Of a stretch of 29,911 bases of DNA, positions 14,945 to 22,322 are shown one piece after another. The DNA lies in assembly GCA_900548515.1 (NCBI GenBank), contig URKU01000012.1, positions 1 to 29,911 on the forward strand, read 5' to 3'. Source of the stretch: an uncultured Collinsella sp. GTDB taxonomy: Bacteria; Actinomycetota; Coriobacteriia; Coriobacteriales; Coriobacteriaceae. The stretch's first letter is position 1. Every line of letters starts with the position of its first letter. The translations under genes and the position numbers were made by a program. The notes beneath the pieces are model-generated. The model made no database searches and was not told the DNA's origin. It saw only the letters and a list, made by a program, of their open reading frames with translations.

Positions 14945-15679
14945 GTGGATACGCATCTGGATGGGGGCTCTTCCGCCCCGCTGTATCAACAGGTGCTCGA
15001 TTTGCTCAAGAGCGATATCGAACAGGGGACATATCCCGTTGACTCGCAGATTCCAGCGGAACTTGAGCTTTCTAAGATGTACGGCGTGGGAAGGGTCACG
15101 GTTCGTCGCGCAATAGAGGAGCTTGTGGGCGAGGGGTATCTCACCAAGCGGCAGGGGCGTGGTACGTTTGTGACCGCGACAAAGATAATTCGCAAGGTGC
15201 ATCAGAAGGACGATGTTCAGAGTTTTACCCAAGCATGCGCTGAAAACGGCATGAAGGCGGGCGCTCGCGTCGTTGCCCGCAAGACCGTTGCCGCCGATCG
15301 CGACCTCGCTTCTTTCTTTGGCTTGGATGAAGGCTCTGACCTCATCTTGGTCTCACGCGTGCGTACCGCAGACGGCGTGCCGGTCCTGTTCGAGAACAAC
15401 TACTATCCTGTTGACGGATTCGAATTTCTCAAAGATATCGGTCTCTCCAATTGCTCGATATTCGAGGCCGTGGGGGAGCGTACGGGTAGGTATCCCTGTT
15501 CATCCGATCCCTGCAGGCTAGAGATCGCCCGTGCGGGAATTGATACCGCCCGCGAGCTCAAGGTCCCAGTAGGGGAGCCGCTATTCTTCATGAACGCGGG
15601 CTTTCTCGATTCCAACGGAGAGCGCTTCTGCTATGGCAGGCAGTACTACGTGGGTTCGCGCTACAGCTTCGATATCTAG
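14945..15679 (+). CDS. frlR: GntR/HutC-family regulator with UTRA domain (FrlR/FraR-like)
   Basis: A 244-residue repressor-type protein. Residues 10-78 form a GntR winged helix (SAPLYQQVLDLLKSDIEQGT, then ELSKMYGVGRVTVRRAIEEL). Residues about 90-240 form a UTRA ligand domain (VSRVRTADGVPVLFENNYYP). The start is GTG at 14945, spaced well from aagggaga (14931-14938). A -10-like TAGAAT lies at 14898-14903. It precedes, in the same direction, a set of genes for fructosyl-amino acid breakdown, so the effector is probably an Amadori compound or its phosphate. The twin repeats around the transporter promoter are the likely binding sites. Confidence 0.88.
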   Translation: MDTHLDGGSSAPLYQQVLDLLKSDIEQGTYPVDSQIPAELELSKMYGVGRVTVRRAIEELVGEGYLTKRQGRGTFVTATKIIRKVHQKDDVQSFTQACAENGMKAGARVVARKTVAADRDLASFFGLDEGSDLILVSRVRTADGVPVLFENNYYPVDGFEFLKDIGLSNCSIFEAVGERTGRYPCSSDPCRLEIARAGIDTARELKVPVGEPLFFMNAGFLDSNGERFCYGRQYYVGSRYSFDI

Positions 15680-15754
15680 CGGCTCTGTCTCGCGCAGCGC
15701 TGTTCTCGCCATCGCCGCAACAGGTCCGTTTAGCGCGTAAAAGTTACCACTTAT

Positions 15755-15773
15755 AGAACAACCTAATATGTTT
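15755..15773 (+). promoter_or_regulatory. Probable operator site 1 upstream of the -35 element
   Basis: Contains acaacctaatatgttt, repeated as acaacctaagatgttt at 15808-15823. It ends 1 base before the -35 box. Short inverted ends (aaca/tgtt) are visible. Probable binding site of the adjacent GntR regulator. Confidence 0.7.
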
Positions 15774-15774
15774 C

Positions 15775-15803
15775 TTGACCGGCACCTTCATGCAGGTTAT
15801 ACA
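15775..15803 (+). promoter_or_regulatory. Promoter of the transporter-amidohydrolase-frl operon
   Basis: -35 TTGACC (15775-15780) and -10 TATACA (15798-15803) are separated by exactly 17 bases. This is a good housekeeping-type promoter, placed between the two 19-bp repeats. Transcription would start about 65 bases before the transporter ATG at 15878. Confidence 0.75.
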
Positions 15804-15804
15804 T

Positions 15805-15823
15805 AGGACAACCTAAGATGTTT
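15805..15823 (+). promoter_or_regulatory. Probable operator site 2 downstream of the -10 element
   Basis: Second copy of the 19-bp repeat, one base after the -10 box and 50 bases from site 1, close to five helical turns. A repressor dimer on each site would enclose the promoter. An additional inverted pair aggtt (15794-15798)/aacct overlaps this site. Confidence 0.7.
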
Positions 15824-15877
15824 GCTTATACGTGAGGGTTTTTTGGCAAGCATCGTTGCTCTGACAGGAGGTTAAGA

Positions 15878-17341
15878 ATGTCGGATGCCAAACAGGAGAA
15901 GCCCAAGCGCAGATTCCATCTCCAGCTTCCCCATGTGTACACCATCGCGTTCATGCTGATTGTGTTCTTCGCGGTGCTCACATGGATCGTCCCATCGGGT
16001 CAGTTCGACCGTCAGACCATTCAGACGGCCGCGGGCGAGCGAGAAGTCGCCGTAGCCGGAACGTACCAAGAAGTCGACAAGGTCTACACCGATTCGGAGA
16101 CGGGGGAGACCGTCGATCTGCGACAGGGCATCGATGCCGTCCTGCAGGCTCCCGCCAAGGGCATCCAGGCTGCGGCCGATGTCGTCGCGTTCGTCCTGCT
16201 GATCGGCGGATCGTTCGCCATCGTCACCAAGACCAACGCCCTAAACGCCGGTATGAGCCGCGTGATCAAGAAGTTGAAGAACAAGGACATCTTGATCATC
16301 CCCATCTCCATGGTCCTGCTCTCGATCTGCGGCACCACGTTCGGCATGTCCGAGGAGGCGCTGCCGTTCTACGCGATCTTCATCCCCATCATGCTGAGCA
16401 TCGGGTATGACTCCATGACCGCATTCATCATCTGCTTCCTCGGCCCCAACCTTGGTTACTGCGCATCCACTATCGATCCTTTCAACGTGCTGATCGCCCA
16501 GGGCGTTATCGGCATCGAGGGAAATCCCCAGCTTTGGCTCCGCGCCATCCTGTGGGCCATCTTCACCGCCGCGGGCATTTTCTGGGCCATGCGCTACGCG
16601 CGCCGCGTCAAGCTCGATCCCAAGTCCTCCATCACCTATGAGGACGATAAGCAGAAGCGCATCGAGTTCTCTGTCACCGACGCCTCTATCGAAGAGGAGT
16701 TCACGCTTCGCCACGAGCTCGTCCTCATTGATTTCGCGGTCGGCATGGGCGTTATCGTGTGGGGCCTCGTTACCCAGGGCTGGTATATGGACGAGATCTC
16801 TATGGTGTTCCTGGCCATGGGCCTTCTTGCCGGCATACTCGGCGGCTTGGACGAGAAGACCATTGCGGAGGAGTTCGTCCGCGGAATCGCCGACTTCGCC
16901 TACGCAGCCTGCATCATCGGTATCGCCCGCGGCATCCTGGTCGTTGCAGAGGGCGGAATGATCATCGACTCTATTCTTAACTGGCTCGTCGGACTCCTTG
17001 CGGGCGCTCCGTCCTTCATCTATACCACCTTCATGTACATCGTCCTCGGCCTGCTTTCGCTGCTGGTTCCTTCCAGCTCCGGCCTCGCTGCACTCACCAT
17101 GCCAGTCATGGGCCCGCTGACCGAGCTTATGGGTCTCAATCCCGAGGCTGCCGTCACCGCTCTGCAGTTCGCGAACCAGACCATCAACACCATCAGCCCC
17201 GTTGCGGGCATGACCGTCGCGGGTCTCGCCGTAGCGAAGATCTCCTTCGGGCAATGGTGGAAGACCATCTGGAAGTTCTTTATCTTCATGGTCCTGTTCG
17301 GATTGGTCGCGACTACGATCTCCGGCCTACTGCCGATGTAG
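15878..17341 (+). CDS. YfcC/DcuC-family membrane transporter, probable Amadori-compound permease
   Basis: A 487-residue integral membrane protein with about 12 hydrophobic segments. The N-terminus (VYTIAFMLIVFFAVLTWIVP followed by SGQFDR) is typical of the YfcC group in the DcuC Pfam family. Polar family stretches follow: CGTTFGMSEEALPFY, LLVPSSSGLAALTMPVMGPL and NQTINTISPVAGMT. RBS caggaggtt. First gene behind the operator-flanked promoter, 10 bases ahead of the amidohydrolase. E. coli frl uses an APC-type permease (FrlA). As I recall, the Salmonella fructose-asparagine permease FraA belongs to the DcuC-type group, which makes an Amadori substrate plausible here. Substrate is inferred from context only. 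Confidence 0.82.
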   Translation: MSDAKQEKPKRRFHLQLPHVYTIAFMLIVFFAVLTWIVPSGQFDRQTIQTAAGEREVAVAGTYQEVDKVYTDSETGETVDLRQGIDAVLQAPAKGIQAAADVVAFVLLIGGSFAIVTKTNALNAGMSRVIKKLKNKDILIIPISMVLLSICGTTFGMSEEALPFYAIFIPIMLSIGYDSMTAFIICFLGPNLGYCASTIDPFNVLIAQGVIGIEGNPQLWLRAILWAIFTAAGIFWAMRYARRVKLDPKSSITYEDDKQKRIEFSVTDASIEEEFTLRHELVLIDFAVGMGVIVWGLVTQGWYMDEISMVFLAMGLLAGILGGLDEKTIAEEFVRGIADFAYAACIIGIARGILVVAEGGMIIDSILNWLVGLLAGAPSFIYTTFMYIVLGLLSLLVPSSSGLAALTMPVMGPLTELMGLNPEAAVTALQFANQTINTISPVAGMTVAGLAVAKISFGQWWKTIWKFFIFMVLFGLVATTISGLLPM

Positions 17342-17351
17342 GAGGTGCCCG

Positions 17352-18914
17352 GTGTTTGATCGTTCGCTAGTATTGCTGTCCCGCAGCATCTTTACCGGCC
17401 TTTCCGATGAACCGATCGACGGATATGTTTCGATTCGCGGTAATCGCATCGAATCCGTGGGCGCCTCTGATCGGGCTGCCGAATATACTGCGCATGCGGA
17501 CGAGGTTCGCGACCTTGGCTCCAGAACCGTCATGGCAGGCCTTGTCGACGTGCACACGTTCTTTACCGGCTGGGTGCTCCGTCGCATCGGCGCCGATCTT
17601 ATCGATGCGACCTCGGCAGATGATGTTTTCACCGCGATGTCGAATTGGAAGGAGGAGCGGCCCCAGGCCCCTATGGCGTTGGGCATGAACCTTCCGGAGA
17701 CCCTTATGGGTGACGACTTGGTTGATATGTTGGACGAGAAGTTCTCATCCACGCCTGCCGTCGCCTTTACTGCCGGCGCGGAGACCTGCGTGCTCAACTC
17801 CGCCGCATCTGCGCGCTATGGTTTTACGCCCGAGGCTTGCTATGCCGAGATGATTTGGCACCTTATGAGCGATTATCTACCTCTTCAGGAAGTCCGCGAT
17901 GCGTATGGCGACTACATGACCATGCTTAACTCCCGTGGCGTCACCGCCATCAAGGAGATGTGCTTTGACGATTATTACGGATTTGCGGACGAGATGTATC
18001 GCCGCGAGCAGGAAGGCGAACTTACGGTTAGGGTCGACATGATGAGCCAGCCCGTCGGGCATGGAGCCGACCTTGATTACGCCTGCTCGGCGCGCGACCG
18101 CTTCCAAGGAGACTTCGTCAGGTTCTCCGGCTTCAATCGCATGACCGATCGCGGCGTGTGGTGCGGCCTGGCCGAGATGATCGATCCCTACGAGGAGGGG
18201 GCCGATGCGGGTGCCGGCGGAAAGACCGTGGTCGAGGAGCCCGAATGGGACCTCATCTCTCGCGAGCTGTCCGAGATCGATGCCCAGGGATTCCGCTACT
18301 CCCTGCATTGCCAGGGGGATGGGGCCGTTCGCAAGACGATCGACCTGTATGAGCGGCTACCGCGTGATGAGTCGGGAAGGCTCGCTCGCAGGCATTCGAT
18401 TACGGACCTTGAGAACTCCGATCCAGCTGACCTGGCGCGCATGGGCGCCATCGGCGGTATCTGCGAGGTCTATCCCCAGATCCTTACTCTTGATAAGCGC
18501 GAGGATTGCCTTTCGACCATGCGTCGCCAGATAGGAGAGAAGAGGCTCTCCCGCAGCTGGAACCGTCGCGCCATGGTGGATGGCGGATGTGTGCTGTGCT
18601 GCGGAACCGATCTTCCCCTCCTTATCCCGCATCTAGGAGATTCGATCTACAGCGCCTGCGGAGGGTACTTCGCCGACGGTTTGGACGTCAACCCGCAGAA
18701 TACCGTTAGCGTTGCCGAGCTGCTGCGGGCATGGACTGCCGGGGGTTCCTACGATCTGGTTCGCGAGAACGATTTCGGCACCCTCGAGGCGGGCAAGCTC
18801 GCGGACATCTGCGTTTTGGACCGCGATGTGTTTGCGGTGGACCCCAAAGATGCCAGAGACATCCAGGTCTCGCTCACGCTGAGCGATGGTCGGGTCGTGT
18901 ACGAAGATTGCTAG
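17352..18914 (+). CDS. YtcJ-like amidohydrolase (amidohydrolase family 3)
   Basis: A 520-residue cytoplasmic metal-dependent hydrolase of the amidohydrolase superfamily. The GTG at 17352 follows aggaggtg. Small beta-sandwich parts flank a TIM barrel (start RGNRIESVGA, end GKLADICVLDRDVF). Family landmarks are H319 in SLHCQGDGAV, the His in RRHSITDLENSDPADLARMG, and the late Asp in CGTDLPLL. The first metal motif is odd: DVHTFF (D66, H68, F70) where YtcJ proteins have HxH. Such enzymes cleave C-N bonds of amides or N-acyl groups. In this operon it may release or process the amino-acid part of an Amadori compound, in the role asparaginase FraE plays in the fra locus. That role is inference. Confidence 0.82.
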   Translation: MFDRSLVLLSRSIFTGLSDEPIDGYVSIRGNRIESVGASDRAAEYTAHADEVRDLGSRTVMAGLVDVHTFFTGWVLRRIGADLIDATSADDVFTAMSNWKEERPQAPMALGMNLPETLMGDDLVDMLDEKFSSTPAVAFTAGAETCVLNSAASARYGFTPEACYAEMIWHLMSDYLPLQEVRDAYGDYMTMLNSRGVTAIKEMCFDDYYGFADEMYRREQEGELTVRVDMMSQPVGHGADLDYACSARDRFQGDFVRFSGFNRMTDRGVWCGLAEMIDPYEEGADAGAGGKTVVEEPEWDLISRELSEIDAQGFRYSLHCQGDGAVRKTIDLYERLPRDESGRLARRHSITDLENSDPADLARMGAIGGICEVYPQILTLDKREDCLSTMRRQIGEKRLSRSWNRRAMVDGGCVLCCGTDLPLLIPHLGDSIYSACGGYFADGLDVNPQNTVSVAELLRAWTAGGSYDLVRENDFGTLEAGKLADICVLDRDVFAVDPKDARDIQVSLTLSDGRVVYEDC

Positions 18915-18931
18915 GAGAGGAGATGCCCAGC

Positions 18932-19789
18932 ATGGATTTAAACGCTTCCGCGCCCCGCCTGCGTCGCGAGCAGGTCGCCGGCATGAACATTCACTACATC
19001 ATGTGGTCGCTCGATTATTTCCTTGATGTTCAGCAGCGCCTTGGCTTCAAAACCATCGAGCTTTGGGCGGCCGAGCCGCACGTGACGCTGGACCACACGG
19101 GGTATTTCGAGGCCGACAAGCTTCGCCGCAAGATCGAGTCCCGCGGACTCTCCGGGAGCTCCCTGTGCCCGGAGAACGTGGTGTATCCGTGGCAGTACGC
19201 TGCCAGAAAGCCCCTCCACGCGCAGCGGAGCCTCGCTTACTTCAAGCACGGCATCGAGCTCGCCGAGGTGCTCGGCGCCCCGTATATGTCCATCAACTCC
19301 GGTTGGGGCGATTGGGACGAGGACCGCGAGGAAGCTTGGAAGCGCTCTGCCGAGCACTTGGCGATTCTTGCGGACTATGCCGGCGAGCACGGCGTGACCC
19401 TCTGCATGGAGAGCCTGAGGCCGGAAGAGAGCAACTTGGTGGTTACACTCGCGGATGCCAGGCGCATGCTTGACCAAGTAGCCAACCCGCACCTTACTCC
19501 AATGGTGGACACTACTGCTATGGGAGTCGCCGGCGAGAGCCTTGAAGAGTGGTTTGCCGAGTTTGGCGATGGTGCCATAAGGAACATGCACTTCATTGAT
19601 GGCGACCCATACGGCCATCTGGTTTGGGGCGATGGAAAGCACAGCATGGACGATTTCGTGCGTGTCCTCAACGCGCATGGGTTCGAGGGCTATCTTGGCC
19701 AGGAGATCACCGATGGAAGGTATTTCGATGATCCCGCAGCAGCGGACCGGCGCAACATGGACGCCTTCGAGAGGTATTTTGTCGACTAG
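18932..19789 (+). CDS. frlC: Sugar phosphate isomerase/epimerase family protein, FrlC-like
   Basis: A 285-residue TIM-barrel protein. The ATG at 18932 is 9 bases from agaggag (18916-18922); the ATG at 18923 is too close. Sequence blocks parallel E. coli FrlC (fructoselysine/psicoselysine 3-epimerase): LGFKTIELWAAEPHV, MESLRPEESNLVV, and a MVDTTAMGV segment. Likely metal ligands are E160, D193, H220 and E258, with the spacing seen in D-psicose 3-epimerase-type enzymes. The likely role is to interconvert 3-epimers of the Amadori sugar so both reach the deglycase. It follows the amidohydrolase by 17 bases. Another ketose epimerase specificity cannot be excluded. Confidence 0.82.
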   Translation: MDLNASAPRLRREQVAGMNIHYIMWSLDYFLDVQQRLGFKTIELWAAEPHVTLDHTGYFEADKLRRKIESRGLSGSSLCPENVVYPWQYAARKPLHAQRSLAYFKHGIELAEVLGAPYMSINSGWGDWDEDREEAWKRSAEHLAILADYAGEHGVTLCMESLRPEESNLVVTLADARRMLDQVANPHLTPMVDTTAMGVAGESLEEWFAEFGDGAIRNMHFIDGDPYGHLVWGDGKHSMDDFVRVLNAHGFEGYLGQEITDGRYFDDPAAADRRNMDAFERYFVD

Positions 19790-19889
19790 CGCGTAGCTCC
19801 CATTCGCGTGGGGCAGTCAACACGCTTGACGAGAAGACTTGCAGTAAACGTTGGCGGATTCGTCCGCCGTATCGAAAGGAAGAATAACA

Positions 19890-20858
19890 ATGAACGCACA
19901 TGATCTCATCGCCGACGCAATCGCCGAAAAGGGCGGTTTCGATAGCGTCTTCTGGGTTGCCTGCGGCGGCTCCCTCATCGACCTGCTGCCCGCCCATGAG
20001 CTGCTTAAGCGCGAGGCGACTACGTTTGCCAGTGAGGCGTATACCGCCCGCGAGTTCGATATCATGCGTCCCAAGCGCCTGGGCGAAAAGTCCCTTGTTA
20101 TCGCTTGCAGCCACTCCGGCAACACTCCCGAGGTAATCGATGCGTGCTCGATCGCCAAGGCGGCGGGCGCAACCGTTATCGCACAGACCGACAACGCCGG
20201 CTCCGGCATCGATAACGGTGAGTGGACGTGCTGGGTATATCCGTGGGGCGAGGGAGTTCCGCAGGCGGAGGTACCCGCCGGCATCTCTTTGGCTCTCGCT
20301 GCCGAGCTCTTGGATCAGCAGGAAGGTTATGCTGACCTTGCCGATATGTACGAAGGCATCGCCAAGATGGACCGGATCCTGCCTGCGGCTCGCGAGAAGG
20401 TCAACGCCGAACTTTGCGACCGTTTCGCTGCCCTGTGCCAGGACCACAAGTTCCTGTATATCTTGGGATCCGGTCCCGTGTTTAGCCAGACCTATGGCTT
20501 CGCTATCTGCTCGCTTATGGAGATGCAGTGGCAGAGCTGCGCCTATATCCACTCCGGCGAGTACTTCCACGGCCCCTTCGAGGTGACCGAGCCCGGAGTC
20601 TTCTACTTCCTGCAGATGTCTTCCAGTGAGTGCCGAGCCATGGATGAGCGCGCCCTCGCATTCCTCGAGACCCATACCGACACTCTTATGGTGCTCGACG
20701 CCATGGAGTACGGCATGGACCAAGTACCGGCAAGCGTTCGCGCGTTCCTTGATCCAATCCTGTTCTACGCGATGAACTGTGAGCTGCGCTCCGCTCGCGG
20801 CAAGGTGTTCGACCATCACCCGGACGTGCGTCGTTACATGGGCATCGAGAAGTACTAG
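19890..20858 (+). CDS. frlB: SIS-domain deglycase, FrlB-like (fructosyl-amino acid 6-phosphate deglycase)
   Basis: A 322-residue double-SIS protein that would split a 6-phosphorylated Amadori compound into glucose 6-phosphate and the free amino acid. SIS motifs are VFWVACGGSLIDL and LVIACSHSGNTPEVIDA, then LYILGSGPVFSQTYGFA in the second domain. The block SGEYFHGPFEVTEPGVF (E224, H227) matches the SGEFxHGPxE active-site region of FrlB/FraB. The C-terminus DVRRYMGIEKY mirrors the DERRYYGGLVEY end of E. coli FrlB. The ATG at 19890 follows gaaagga; an earlier in-frame ATG at 19851 is rejected. It sits between an FrlC-like epimerase and an FrlD-like kinase, which supports the call. Confidence 0.87.
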   Translation: MNAHDLIADAIAEKGGFDSVFWVACGGSLIDLLPAHELLKREATTFASEAYTAREFDIMRPKRLGEKSLVIACSHSGNTPEVIDACSIAKAAGATVIAQTDNAGSGIDNGEWTCWVYPWGEGVPQAEVPAGISLALAAELLDQQEGYADLADMYEGIAKMDRILPAAREKVNAELCDRFAALCQDHKFLYILGSGPVFSQTYGFAICSLMEMQWQSCAYIHSGEYFHGPFEVTEPGVFYFLQMSSSECRAMDERALAFLETHTDTLMVLDAMEYGMDQVPASVRAFLDPILFYAMNCELRSARGKVFDHHPDVRRYMGIEKY

Positions 20859-20956
20859 CGATTTTAGAACGGGGCGCGAAGCGCGTTGAGACGTGCGAAT
20901 CCTCGCGCCTCTTCTGCTCGCCGTAGCCACGGCGGTTTACCTGAATGGAGATAACC

Positions 20957-21829
20957 ATGGCAGCCTATCCTATAAGCGTGCTCGGCTTTGGAGACAACGT
21001 TGTCGATAAGTACGAGCATATCAAGACTATGTATCCCGGCGGCAACGCAGTCAACTTCGCCGTCTTCGCCAAGAAGCTCGGTGTCGATCGCAGCGCCTAC
21101 ATGGGAATCTTCGGATCAGATGAGGAGGCCGAGCACGTTATAGCATCGCTTGAGGACGAGGGCGTCGAGCTTCTTCGCTGCCAGCAGGTCCTGGGCGTCA
21201 ACGGCGCCGCTCGCGTGACCGTTGACAAGACCGGGGACCGTATCTTCCTGGGCTCCAATGAAGGCGGCATACGTGGCGACATGCGCTACGTGATAGACCG
21301 CTTCGCCGCCGAGTACGTCAGCGGCTTCGATTTGGTGCACAGCGGCAACTACTGCTTCACCGAGCGCGAGCTCCCCAAGATCAAGGCTGCCGGTGTGCCT
21401 ATCAGCTTCGACTTCTCCGATGACTCCACCGACGAGTACTTCGAGCAGATTGCGCCATTTGTGACGTACGCCTTTATGTCCATGGGCGACGCTTCCCTGG
21501 AGGATATCAAGGCGAAGCTCGAGTGGGTGAAGGCCCTTGGCCCTCAAATCGTATGCGCGTCGCGCGGGAGCAAGGGTTCCGTCGCCTATGACGGCGAAAA
21601 CTTCTACGAGCAGGGCATCAAGCCCGTGGCGCCCGAGGAGCTCAAAGACGCTATGGCGGCCGGCGATTCACTGCTGACGGCGTTTTTGGTCACCTATCTT
21701 TCCAAGAAGAAGGCCGGCGAGTGCGGCGAGGCCGCAATTCGCGAGAGCTTGGACTTCGCTGCCGGTTTTGCGGCGCAGACCTGCAAGATCGAGGGCAGTT
21801 GGGGCCACCCGCTGGTCTACGAGAACTAG
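20957..21829 (+). CDS. frlD: PfkB-family kinase, FrlD-like (fructosyl-amino acid 6-kinase)
   Basis: A 290-residue ribokinase-type enzyme expected to phosphorylate the imported Amadori compound at C6 before the deglycase acts. GFGDNVVDKYEHIKTMYPGG and NAVNFAVFAKKLG parallel the FrlD start (GDNCVDIY, SGGNAVNVAVY), and ISFDFSDDS parallels its FDFSDKW. The catalytic Asp is D237 in DAMAAGDSLL. Most PfkB kinases have GAGD; this one has AAGD, a change in the anion hole that may affect rate. The ATG at 20957 has ggag 6 bases upstream; the ATG at 20945 has no RBS. Last gene of the operon. Confidence 0.86.
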   Translation: MAAYPISVLGFGDNVVDKYEHIKTMYPGGNAVNFAVFAKKLGVDRSAYMGIFGSDEEAEHVIASLEDEGVELLRCQQVLGVNGAARVTVDKTGDRIFLGSNEGGIRGDMRYVIDRFAAEYVSGFDLVHSGNYCFTERELPKIKAAGVPISFDFSDDSTDEYFEQIAPFVTYAFMSMGDASLEDIKAKLEWVKALGPQIVCASRGSKGSVAYDGENFYEQGIKPVAPEELKDAMAAGDSLLTAFLVTYLSKKKAGECGEAAIRESLDFAAGFAAQTCKIEGSWGHPLVYEN

Positions 21830-22178
21830 TTTTTTGTCGTGGCGGGGTGTCTTGGGGCGCCCCGCATTGCGTTGGGAGTCAAGATGTCCGTTCGTGCCTG
21901 CGCGGCAGGATTTTGCTGTGCCGATGTCTACCAGAATCTGGATCCCCTGGGTTGCATCCAAGGGGGCCTCTCAGGAGCGCTTCGAGGGGTGCTTCTTGAG
22001 TATATGAAGGCAAAAGGGATATGCAATCTTCATATACGGCCTTCTTTTAGAGGGCGTTGTCCTTACTCTTTCATCTCCTTGCTTCTGGACATTTTGTCTA
22101 TAGGCAAGAGTCCATGGTCGAGACCATGGTGAAGTTCTGCGGCTAGTAATTACTGCATCACATATCTGTTGTTACCTG
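21830..22178. other. Gene-free convergent spacer with several hairpins
   Basis: No convincing coding frame on either strand. Structures present: gcgggg/ccccgc soon after the frlD stop; a ccctgg/ccaaggg hairpin near 21948-21966; a perfect 10-bp stem gtatatgaag/cttcatatac at 22000-22037, with an alternative gaaggc/gccttc pairing; and a perfect 8-bp palindrome ccatggtc/gaccatgg at 22112-22129. A clear terminator follows at 22179. It could be the 3' untranslated tail of the frl transcript or carry a small RNA. Confidence 0.4.
22112..22129. repeat. Perfect 18-bp palindrome
   Basis: ccatggtc (22112-22119) and gaccatgg (22122-22129) with a 2-base centre. Too tight for an RNA hairpin loop without opening a pair or two, so a dimeric protein binding site is as likely as an RNA stem. 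Confidence 0.5.
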
Positions 22179-22205
22179 AGAGGCTCGCTTTTGCGGGCCT
22201 CTTTG
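22179..22205 (+). terminator. Rho-independent terminator, plus strand
   Basis: agaggc/gcctct (22179-22184, 22197-22202) is extended by a T-G pair and cgc/gcg around a tttt loop, then ttt. It ends either the long frl transcript or a separate small transcript starting within the spacer. Confidence 0.75.
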
Positions 22206-22240
22206 CGTTGCTATGGAGCCCTGGCCTGTCGATAAATAAC

Positions 22241-22270
22241 GCGCCCGCTTGCTGGGGAGCAAGCGGGCGC
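22241..22270 (-). terminator. Terminator of the pknB operon, minus strand
   Basis: A perfect 13-bp GC-rich stem (gcgcccgcttgct / agcaagcgggcgc, gggg loop). On the minus strand it is followed by gttatttat and lies about 50 bases after the pknB stop. Confidence 0.8.
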
Positions 22271-22322
22271 CGTTGAGCGAATATGTTTGCGGCCATAGCC
22301 GCTGCAGGTGATGGGTTGTCGA

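Noticed and set aside
16241..17254. A 337-codon minus-strand open frame under the transporter gene
   Set aside because: Antisense shadow of a membrane protein gene, with typical Asp/Gly/His-rich composition.
18731..18931. N-terminal extension of the epimerase frame
   Set aside because: It overlaps the amidohydrolase coding region, and the good RBS points to the ATG at 18932.
21839..22132. Short plus-strand open frames in the frlD-pknB spacer
   Set aside because: No RBS and unlike any protein family; the region is better explained by hairpins and untranslated RNA.
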